DNA from: an uncultured Archangium sp.
GTDB lineage: Bacteria > Myxococcota > Myxococcia > Myxococcales > Myxococcaceae
Assembly: GCA_946479335.1 (NCBI GenBank)
Contig: CAMLFP010000139.1
Location: 1-12,617 of the forward strand
Length of the DNA: 12,617 nucleotides
Direction of reading: 5' to 3'
A model generated the notes under the pieces. That model did no database searches. It saw nothing but the letters and a program-made list of their open reading frames with translations, and had not been told where the DNA came from. Positions 7,363-12,617 of this stretch are shown here, one piece after another (position 1 is the stretch's first letter; the number at the start of each line of letters is the position of its first letter). A program made the position numbers and the translations under genes.

Positions 7363-7364
7363 GG

Positions 7365-8129
7365 TCAGGGCCTCACGATGAGCAGGTCTTCACGGCGGTT
7401 CTGGAGCGGCAACGAGCGCCCCTGCGGGAGGAGGTAGGTGTCGAACCCCGCGGCGCGGTAGCGCATCACGATGCCGAGCAGCACCCCGTCGTCGATGCGA
7501 CCGGGCTCGAGCATGAACGGCTCGACCACTGGCGGCTGCTCCGTCTCCATGAACGCCTTGTGGAACGCGACGCCGGTCTCCGACGCGAAGAAGCGCCGGC
7601 GCTTCGAACCGTTGGGGATATCGCCCACCAGCAGGTGGCCTCCCGGCGCCAGCAGCGCGCACGCCGCGTCGAGGAAGCCGAACAGGTCTGCGCCCTCGAA
7701 GACGTAGTGCAGCACGCTGTAGGTGATGACCGCGGTGGCCTTCCCGCGCCAGGTCTCGAGGAACTCCGGCATCTCCGGGAACCTGCCGGGCGCGTGGGTG
7801 ATGCCCGCGCCCGCCGGGGCGAGCTTCAGCATCTCGGCGGAGTCGACGAACACCAGCTGGTGCTGCTGCTGTGCGCAGTGCTTCGCCAACAGCTTCGGTA
7901 CGTCGGACGCGCCGCAGCCGATGTCGATGACGACGCCGCCGCGGTCGTTCATCGGCGGGGTCTTGGCGATGATGTCTTCAACGATGGCTGCCTCGAACCC
8001 GGCGCGGTACGCGTCAGGGAAGCCGATGCGCTGCGCGTCAGTCAACGACGCGTCGCCGGCCAGCCGCTTGAAGTCGTCATAGGTCAGCTTCGCGAAGCGG
8101 CTGAGGTCCTGCTTGAGGCGTTCGTCCAT
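7365..8129 (-). CDS. Class I SAM-dependent methyltransferase
   Basis: A 254-residue protein. SAM motif I is VVIDIGCGASDVPKLLA (about 66-82), followed by the acidic ribose-binding end of strand 2 in LVFVDSAEM (D96), then motif AVITYSVLHYVF (about 133-144) and the post-motif LLAPGGHLLVGDIPN (159-173). These define the Rossmann methyltransferase fold. The N-terminus (MDERLKQDLSRFAKLTYDDF) is helical and codon-biased like the rest, which supports the ATG at 8129 although no good ribosome site is visible. The substrate is unknown; in this operon a sugar O- or N-methylation is the likely job. The first 46 bases overlap the annotated end of the flippase gene, an overlap that may be secondary (see the finding on the flippase tail). 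Confidence 0.87.
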   Translation of the reverse strand: MDERLKQDLSRFAKLTYDDFKRLAGDASLTDAQRIGFPDAYRAGFEAAIVEDIIAKTPPMNDRGGVVIDIGCGASDVPKLLAKHCAQQQHQLVFVDSAEMLKLAPAGAGITHAPGRFPEMPEFLETWRGKATAVITYSVLHYVFEGADLFGFLDAACALLAPGGHLLVGDIPNGSKRRRFFASETGVAFHKAFMETEQPPVVEPFMLEPGRIDDGVLLGIVMRYRAAGFDTYLLPQGRSLPLQNRREDLLIVRP

Positions 8130-9544
8130 GGGAGTTTGAGTCGTCTACCCTCTCGGGCCAGCAGCGTCACCCCGACGGCGAGGGCGGCGAGCCGAACGCC
8201 GAGGTGACTCGTCACCGTCAACGCGACGAAGAGCGTCAGCGCCGTCTGCACGGCCACCAGCAGCAGGCCGGCCCACGAGAGGGAGGCCCGCTCGACGACG
8301 CGGATGGTGATGGCGGAGAGCAGCAGCTGGAGCGTCGCGTTGGTGAAGTACACGAACCCGACCGCGGTCAGCCCGTAGGTCGGCAGCAACGCCGGCGTCG
8401 CGAGGCCCAGCGCGAGCGCGGCGATGAGCTCCAGCGCCAGGAAGGCGATGACCTTCCCCCGGTACATGAGCGGGCCAGAGGTCACCCACACCGCCGCGCG
8501 CGGCACGTTGCCGGCCGCGAGGAGGGCGATGAGCGGCGCGGCGCCCTCGAACTTCCTGGAGAACAGCACGGGGAGCGCGACATCGTGGAGCGCGAGGCCG
8601 AGCATCGCGACGGGGAAGACCAGCTTCATGACGAAGCGAAGCGCGGTGCGCATCTCTTCGCTGAGCGCCTGTGGCGTCTGTGCCGCTCCGAACCGGGGGA
8701 AGGCGTAGTTCGCGAGGCCGCCGGTCAACACCGCGAAGGCGGTCGCGTTGAGCCCCCACGCGGCCTGGAAGAGGCCGTTGGCTTCGCTGCCTCCGGTGCG
8801 CTCCAACCCGAGGCGGATGGACGTCAGCGCCGCCTGCACCGCGAAGCCGGCGATCAACGACGTGGCGCCCAGCGACGCGGCGAGCTTGACGAAGCCGACG
8901 GAGACAGGCGCGGTCAGCGCGTTGCCCGTGTCGAGCGTCGCGCGTTGCGCGTACCAGAAGAGGCCGAGCGTCGCGGCGCCGCCGGCCGTCGCGCCGATGA
9001 ACTGCCCGAGCAGCCCGCCGCTCACGGTGCCGAGTGCGATGAGCGCGGTCGAGACCACGGAGCCGATCAGCACCAGCCGGGTCATGCGCCCCAGCGCGTT
9101 TTCGACGATCAGCGCGGCTTGCGGCACTGCGGCCAGGGTCGTGAAGATGCTGGTCAAGCCGCTCAGGGCCAGCAGCACCGGAGCGTCCGACCGGCCACTG
9201 GCCGCGCGTTCGGACACGATGGCCGCGCCAGTCGCCACCAGGTTGACCGCGACGATGAACAGCCCGGCCGTCTTCAAGACCGAGGCGCGCTCCTCCGGCG
9301 AAGGTCTGCGCGAGAGCGCGCCAATCAGCGCGGGGCCGGTGACCATCGACGCGGCGACCGAGAACAACTGCACCCACTGGTTCATCACCGCCGCGACGCC
9401 GAAGCCATCGGGCCCGAGGAACTGCGCGGCGATCTTCGACCGCGCGAGCGCCAGCAACGCGCCTGCGACCGTGACCACCGCGTTGAGCAGCGTCGCGCGG
9501 AGCATGGCGCCTTGTTTCGGCGCAGCTGCGGGGGCTTCGGTCAA
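8084..9544 (-). CDS. Wzx-type lipid-linked oligosaccharide flippase (MOP/PST superfamily)
   Basis: A 486-residue, very hydrophobic polytopic protein with about twelve or more predicted membrane helices. The N-terminal ARSKIAAQFLGPDGFGVAAV (about 34-53) is the usual first-loop signature of Wzx/RfbX proteins ('k.la..lGpegyGl'). It should flip the undecaprenyl-linked repeat unit across the inner membrane, the step after assembly by the glycosyltransferases here. The frame opens with TTG at 9544, overlapping the ketoisomerase stop as TTGA. An ATG at 9505 (residue 14, before MLRATLLNAV), with AAGG a few bases upstream, is a credible alternative. The last 21 residues (GRRLKLPW onward, from 8149) use codons unlike the rest (AGA, CGA, AAA, CCA, TCA) and run 46 bases into the methyltransferase gene. 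They may not belong to the ancestral protein. Confidence 0.9.
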   Translation of the reverse strand: MTEAPAAAPKQGAMLRATLLNAVVTVAGALLALARSKIAAQFLGPDGFGVAAVMNQWVQLFSVAASMVTGPALIGALSRRPSPEERASVLKTAGLFIVAVNLVATGAAIVSERAASGRSDAPVLLALSGLTSIFTTLAAVPQAALIVENALGRMTRLVLIGSVVSTALIALGTVSGGLLGQFIGATAGGAATLGLFWYAQRATLDTGNALTAPVSVGFVKLAASLGATSLIAGFAVQAALTSIRLGLERTGGSEANGLFQAAWGLNATAFAVLTGGLANYAFPRFGAAQTPQALSEEMRTALRFVMKLVFPVAMLGLALHDVALPVLFSRKFEGAAPLIALLAAGNVPRAAVWVTSGPLMYRGKVIAFLALELIAALALGLATPALLPTYGLTAVGFVYFTNATLQLLLSAITIRVVERASLSWAGLLLVAVQTALTLFVALTVTSHLGVRLAALAVGVTLLAREGRRLKLPWTNASSRTSAASRS

Positions 9545-9957
9545 ACGCCTGCCTGTCTCACGCCCGCGAGAAACTGTTGATAGTCGCGGTAGTAGTCGGC
9601 TTCGTCGAAGGGCAGCGACGCCAGCACGGTACAGACGGCGCCAGACGAGAAGTTCTCGAGCTCACGCCAGATCATGTTCGAGACGTAGAGCCCGACGTAG
9701 CTGCGGTTGAGCGTGAACGTCTGGCGCTGGTGCCCATCGTCGAGCGTCACGTCGAAACTCCCCGACATCGCCACGAAGAGCTGCTGCAGCTGCTTGTGCG
9801 CATGGCCTCCGCGCGACTCACCGCCGGGGACGTCGTAGAGGTAGTAGACGCGCTTGATCTCGAAGGGCACGTGGCGGCCCGCTTCGATGAAGGTCAGGTT
9901 CCCTCGGGGATCCGACACGCGCGGCAACTGAATCACACGGCAGTCAGCGAGGCTCAT
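9541..9957 (-). CDS. fdtA: dTDP-4-keto-6-deoxyhexose 3,4-ketoisomerase (FdtA/QdtA family cupin)
   Basis: A 138-residue single-domain cupin of full family length. It has SDPRGNLTFIE (about 15-25), IKRVYYLYDVP, the hallmark SRGGHAHK (H52 and H54, matching the catalytic histidines of FdtA), SGSFDVTLDDG, LNRSYVGLYV, WRELENFSSGAVC and VLASLPFDEADYYRDYQQF. Family enzymes isomerise dTDP-4-keto-6-deoxyglucose to a 3-keto-6-deoxyhexose, the substrate for a PLP aminotransferase, on the route to Fucp3NAc or Quip3NAc. Whether the product is the galacto (FdtA) or gluco (QdtA) form cannot be decided from the sequence, so the symbol is family-level. The ATG at 9957 has GGAG five bases upstream. It is the first gene of the five-gene minus operon and is divergent, across 55 bases, from the aminotransferase that should use its product. 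Confidence 0.93.
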   Translation of the reverse strand: MSLADCRVIQLPRVSDPRGNLTFIEAGRHVPFEIKRVYYLYDVPGGESRGGHAHKQLQQLFVAMSGSFDVTLDDGHQRQTFTLNRSYVGLYVSNMIWRELENFSSGAVCTVLASLPFDEADYYRDYQQFLAGVRQAGV

Positions 9958-10012
9958 AGCGGCTCCGTGCCCAGTTCATCGTGACGCATTCATAGCCAAC
10001 CCCGGGTGCTAT
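9958..10012. promoter_or_regulatory. 55-base divergent intergenic region between ketoisomerase and aminotransferase genes
   Basis: The two starts face away from each other across 55 bases, so any promoters for the five-gene minus operon and for the + aminotransferase must lie here or inside the genes. I can place a GGAG ribosome site for the minus gene (9963-9966). I see no convincing -35/-10 pair on either strand and no operator-like palindrome. The function as a bidirectional promoter is inferred from layout alone. Confidence 0.4.
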
Positions 10013-11116
10013 GTGCGGCTGGTGATTCCGTTCCTCTCGCTCGCTGACGCCACTGCCGAACTGCGCGCCGAACTCGATGCCGCCATCGCGCGCGTACTCT
10101 CGTCAGGCCATTACATCGGCGGGCCGGAGGTCGAAGCCTTCGAGACTGAGTTCGCCGAGTACGTCGGCGCAAAGCATTGCGTCGGGGTGGGCAACGGCCT
10201 CGACGCGTTGACCATGTCGCTCCTCGCGATGGGCGTGAACCCCGGCGATGAGGTGCTCGTCCCCTCCAACACGTTCATCGCCACGTGGCTGGGAGCGACG
10301 CACGCGCGCGCGGTGCCGGCGCCCGTCGAGCCCGATTTCGCGACGCACGTCATTTCTCCCGAGGCGTGTGCGCGGGCCCTCACGCCGAAGACGCGCGCGC
10401 TGCTGCCGGTGCACCTCTACGGGCTCCCGGTCGACGTCGCGGGCTTTCAACGCCTCGCGAAGGAGCGCGGGCTGTTGCTCCTCGAAGACGCGGCGCAGGC
10501 GCACGGCGCGACGGTGAACGGCGTGCGCGTTGGCGGCTGCGGCACCACCGCGACGTGGAGCTTCTACCCGGGCAAGAACCTCGGCGCGCTCGGCGACGCG
10601 GGCGCCATCACCACCGACGACGCGGAGCTGGCGAAGCGGCTGCGGCTGCTGCGCAACTACGGCTCCACCGAGAAGTACGTGCACGACGCGGTGGGGTTCA
10701 ACTCGCGCCTCGACCCGATTCAGGCCGCGGTGCTGCGCGTGAAGCTCAAACACCTCGACGCGTGGAACGCTCGCCGCGCCGCCGTCGCGCAGCGCTACCT
10801 CACGGAGCTCGCGGGCGTCGGCGACCTCCGCCTGCCGGTGGTGCCTGAGGGCCGCACCTCCTCGTGGCACCTCTTCGTGGTGCGGACCGCGAAGCGCGAT
10901 GCCCTGCGTGCGCACCTCGAGCGTGACGGCATCGGCACGTTGATCCACTACCCGATTCCTCCGCACGAACAGCGCGCCTACGCCGGGCAGGTGCCGCTCG
11001 CGCTGCATGAGACGGGGCTGGAAGCGAAGCAACTGCTCAGCCTCCCCATCGGACCGCACCTCTCGCTCGACGACGCGGGCCGGGTCGCGGCCTCCATTCG
11101 CGCCTTCTTCGCGTAG
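10013..11116 (+). CDS. fdtB: DegT/DnrJ/EryC1/StrS family PLP aminotransferase (FdtB/QdtB-like)
   Basis: A 367-residue protein of standard family length. It has IPFLSLADATAELRAEL at the N-terminus, SSGHYIGGPEVEAFETEFAE (about 30-49), VGVGNGLDALTMSLLAMG, GDEVLVPSNTFIATWLG, LLEDAAQAHGA (D159 for the PLP pyridine nitrogen) and WSFYPGKNLGALGDAGAI (K188, the PLP lysine). LRNYGSTEKYVHDAVGFNSRLDPIQAAVL, IHYPIPPHEQRAY and LSLPIGPHLS complete the family pattern. All key residues are intact. Adjacent to an FdtA-type isomerase, it most likely aminates the 3-keto sugar nucleotide with glutamate to give dTDP-3-amino-3,6-dideoxyhexose. The gene symbol is by context. The start is GTG at 10013; a GTG at 10022 would also give a normal N-terminus (VIPFLSL), and neither has a strong ribosome site. 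Confidence 0.92.
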   Translation: MRLVIPFLSLADATAELRAELDAAIARVLSSGHYIGGPEVEAFETEFAEYVGAKHCVGVGNGLDALTMSLLAMGVNPGDEVLVPSNTFIATWLGATHARAVPAPVEPDFATHVISPEACARALTPKTRALLPVHLYGLPVDVAGFQRLAKERGLLLLEDAAQAHGATVNGVRVGGCGTTATWSFYPGKNLGALGDAGAITTDDAELAKRLRLLRNYGSTEKYVHDAVGFNSRLDPIQAAVLRVKLKHLDAWNARRAAVAQRYLTELAGVGDLRLPVVPEGRTSSWHLFVVRTAKRDALRAHLERDGIGTLIHYPIPPHEQRAYAGQVPLALHETGLEAKQLLSLPIGPHLSLDDAGRVAASIRAFFA

Positions 11117-11121
11117 CCCCC

Positions 11122-11138
11122 GCGCGTAAGCTGCGCGC
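11122..11138 (+). terminator. Weak GC hairpin after the aminotransferase gene
   Basis: GCGCG (11122-11126) can pair with CGCGC (11134-11138) around a seven-base loop, six bases after the TAG. There is no T-tract, so intrinsic termination is doubtful. In DNA this GC-rich such stems arise easily by chance. Confidence 0.2.
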
Positions 11139-11151
11139 CTCACTTCGAAGC

Positions 11152-11156
11152 GGAGG
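11152..11156 (+). promoter_or_regulatory. Shine-Dalgarno for the small membrane protein gene
   Basis: GGAGG sits four bases before the ATG at 11161, in the 44-base gap after the aminotransferase gene. It fixes the start of the 101-residue protein and shows that this short frame is a real gene. Confidence 0.7.
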
Positions 11157-11160
11157 CGCC

Positions 11161-11466
11161 ATGTTCCTGTTGTCACCCTCGGCGGTGCTGTGGACGTTCA
11201 TCGGGGTCTTCCTCTTCGCCATCGTCGCGGAGCGCGTGGCGATGGTGTCTGAGAAGGCCGCGCGCGCGCTCAAGCTGACCGCGATTCCCCTCGTGTTGGC
11301 GCACGTGACGCCGTTCCTCCAGGTCTTCCACGTGCCGCTGCCGTCGTTCGTGTACCCGCTGCTGCACGACCTCCCGACGCTGTGCTTCGCCGCGTTCTGG
11401 TGCCTGTTGGCGTGGGCGGTGGTGGAGGTCGCGAAGACGGTCTCCACGCCCGGAGGGCTGCGCTGA
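11161..11466 (+). CDS. Small membrane protein of unknown function
   Basis: The product has 101 residues and I do not recognise a family. Hydrophobic segments at about 6-27 (PSAVLWTFIGVFLFAIVAER) and 71-90 (LPTLCFAAFWCLLAWAVVEV) look like membrane helices. A weaker hydrophobic stretch at 40-58 contains prolines and a histidine and may be a third. A basic/acidic loop (about 24-38) lies between the first two. There is no signal-peptide cleavage site. Strong codon bias and a GGAGG ribosome site support it as real. Its TGA overlaps the ATG of the next gene (TGATG), so the pair is translationally coupled and the proteins probably act together. No residue pattern suggests an enzyme. Confidence 0.75.
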   Translation: MFLLSPSAVLWTFIGVFLFAIVAERVAMVSEKAARALKLTAIPLVLAHVTPFLQVFHVPLPSFVYPLLHDLPTLCFAAFWCLLAWAVVEVAKTVSTPGGLR

Positions 11467-12314
11467 TGGACTCCCTCTTCTTCTGGGCCGCGAAGCTGGT
11501 GCGCCTCGGCGGGCCGGCCACGGTCATCATCGCCGCGCAGCTCTTCTTGAAGCCGAAGTCGGAGCCCGCGACGAAGTGGGTCACCATCGGCGGTGCGCTC
11601 GCCCTCGTCACGCCCGCGTGGGACCTCGTCGCGAGCGTGCTGCGCGGCCTGCCGCTTCTCGCCATCCCCGGGACGTTGGTGCACGCGGCCTCGCCGGTGC
11701 TGTCGGCGTCGGCGGTGGCGTGCATCGCGTGGGGGCTGGTGCTGCTGCTCGACGAGGCGAACCCGCCGAAGGTGGCGCTCCCGCCCGCGCTGGCGACGGT
11801 GAAGGCCGGCGGCGCCAACAAGTTCGCGCTGGGCTTCTGGTTCGTGCTCGGCGTGCTCTTCGTCTTCGGCACCACGCGCGGCTACGACGGCAGCGGCGGC
11901 GAGCTGGAGCAACTGGGCGTGCCGTACCGGCTCACGCGGTTCCTGATTCCGCTCGGCTTCGTGGTCGCGCTGGCGCTGGTGCAGTTCGCCGGCTGGCGCC
12001 TGCAGCAGCACGAGGGCCTCGCGAAGTGGCTGCTGACGCGCCGCCCGCACGACGTGCTGTGGAGCTACACGCACCAGCTCACCGTGCGCCGCAACGGCGT
12101 CGTCACCGGCGTGCACTGGAGCGCGATGGTGTCATCGGCCAGCGGCTACCGCGTCGGGCTCCCGGCCATCGGGCAAGACCACGCGCAGGCGCTGGTGGTG
12201 GCGGTGGCGACGCACTGCCCGGGCATCCTCCTCGGGTTCTCGCCGGAGAACGCCGCCGCGTACCTCGCGAAGCGCAAGGCGCTGGAGGCGCAGGCCGCTA
12301 CTCCTGCCCGCTGA
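11466..12314 (+). CDS. Multi-spanning membrane protein with C-terminal soluble domain, unknown function
   Basis: The 282-residue product begins at the ATG at 11466, sharing one base with the previous stop. Hydrophobic stretches at about 38-58, 76-96, 119-136 and 157-176, plus a possible one at 13-28, suggest four or five membrane helices. The last 90 residues are soluble (DVLWSYTHQLTVRRNGVVTG, later AIGQDHAQALVVAVATHCPG and ILLGFSPENAAAYLAKRK). Its strand-rich start and helical end recall small PH-like or YcxB-like C-terminal domains, but this is only an impression. I cannot name the family. It ends in a 17-base tail-to-tail overlap with the metallopeptidase gene. The frame is open upstream to 11382, but that part lies inside the coupled gene. 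Confidence 0.78.
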   Translation: MDSLFFWAAKLVRLGGPATVIIAAQLFLKPKSEPATKWVTIGGALALVTPAWDLVASVLRGLPLLAIPGTLVHAASPVLSASAVACIAWGLVLLLDEANPPKVALPPALATVKAGGANKFALGFWFVLGVLFVFGTTRGYDGSGGELEQLGVPYRLTRFLIPLGFVVALALVQFAGWRLQQHEGLAKWLLTRRPHDVLWSYTHQLTVRRNGVVTGVHWSAMVSSASGYRVGLPAIGQDHAQALVVAVATHCPGILLGFSPENAAAYLAKRKALEAQAATPAR

Positions 12315-12617
12315 GGGCCTTCATCAACTGGTCGAGCTGCTTGAGTGTCGCCGCGTCGACCTGGCCCGCGCTCTGGAACTGCCCGGTGAGGTCTTCGTCG
12401 CCGTGCTGCTCCTCCCACCAGTGCTTGCGCAGCGCTTCCACCTGCTTGCGCTGGCCGCTCTCCGCCGCGGCGAGGTCGAAGAGCGTGCGGGCGTTCACCC
12501 AGCGGTAGCGGTGCTGCTCGACGTAGTGCTTGAGCACCTGCTCCCACGCGTCGGCGCCCAGTTGCTTGCGGAGCGCGTCGAACACCAGCGGCGCCTTGCC
12601 GTAGATGAGCGCCGCGT
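12298..12617 (-). CDS. Probable M1-family (gluzincin) metallopeptidase, C-terminal fragment
   Basis: The minus-strand frame is open to the right edge of the window, so only about 105 C-terminal residues are visible and the start lies outside. The visible part, AALIYGKAPLVFDALRKQLG, then WEQVLKHYVEQHRYRWVNAR, then FDLAAAESGQ and LRKHWWEEQHGDEDL, matches the helical end of the M1 catalytic region ('YgKga.vl..Lr..lG...f...l..Y...y.f..a...dl'). The Tyr in IYGK would correspond to the catalytic-domain tyrosine region, but the zinc motif HExxH is beyond the window, so activity cannot be judged. The role would be peptide cleavage and is unrelated to the glycan genes. It ends with TAG at 12298-12300. 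Confidence 0.65.
   Translation of the reverse strand, partial: AALIYGKAPLVFDALRKQLGADAWEQVLKHYVEQHRYRWVNARTLFDLAAAESGQRKQVEALRKHWWEEQHGDEDLTGQFQSAGQVDAATLKQLDQLMKALSGQE

Noticed and set aside
8145..9580. Long open frames on both strands across the flippase gene
   Set aside because: Their products are Arg/Gly/His/Glu-rich with no domain motif, whereas the minus-strand flippase frame shows membrane helices and the Wzx signature.
5738..12314. Two convergent overlaps both exactly 17 bases long, as a shared element
   Set aside because: The two 17-base sequences are unrelated, so the equal length is coincidence.
1..12617. CRISPR arrays, tRNA or rRNA genes, insertion sequences, toxin-antitoxin or defence genes
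   Set aside because: No regularly spaced repeats, no cloverleaf-like or rRNA segments, and no transposase, nuclease or defence-type domains among the supported frames.

Overview
This is a very GC-rich, densely packed bacterial window with strong G/C bias at third codon positions and frequent GTG/TTG starts. Gene content and style suggest a member of the Myxococcota (a myxobacterium-like deltaproteobacterium). That is an inference from composition and family mix; no rRNA or tRNA is present to confirm it. I see no CRISPR array, insertion sequence or phage gene, and no gene-free stretch longer than about 55 bases.

The core (about 1-11116) is a surface-polysaccharide biosynthesis locus. It runs as follows: the 3' end of a probable asparagine-synthase-like gene (+); a DUF362 gene (-) interrupted by one in-frame TAG codon; a GT4 and a GT2 glycosyltransferase (+, coupled by a 4-base overlap); a second GT2 (-) converging on the first; a five-bladed-propeller glycosidase-like protein (+); then a tight five-gene minus-strand operon read fdtA-type ketoisomerase -> Wzx-type flippase -> SAM methyltransferase -> NeuD/PglD-type left-handed beta-helix acyltransferase -> FemAB/GNAT-type acyltransferase. 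Divergent from that operon is a DegT/DnrJ/EryC1/StrS aminotransferase (+).

The likely joint task is making and exporting a glycan that carries a 3-amino-3,6-dideoxyhexose. The ketoisomerase and aminotransferase would convert dTDP-4-keto-6-deoxyglucose to a dTDP-3-amino sugar. One of the acyltransferases could N-acylate it, the methyltransferase could decorate it, three glycosyltransferases could assemble the repeat unit, and the flippase would move the lipid-linked unit across the inner membrane. Genes for dTDP-glucose synthesis (RmlA/RmlB), a polymerase and export machinery are not in the window.

The right flank (11117-12617) looks unrelated: two overlapping genes for small membrane proteins of unknown function (+), meeting the C-terminal end of a probable M1-family metallopeptidase (-) tail to tail.

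No clearly new system stands out. The points most worth checking are the amber codon in the DUF362 gene, a flippase C-terminal tail that looks like read-through of non-coding sequence, an inverted pair of paralogous GT2 genes, the glycosidase-like propeller among glycosyltransferases, and the unknown two-gene membrane module.
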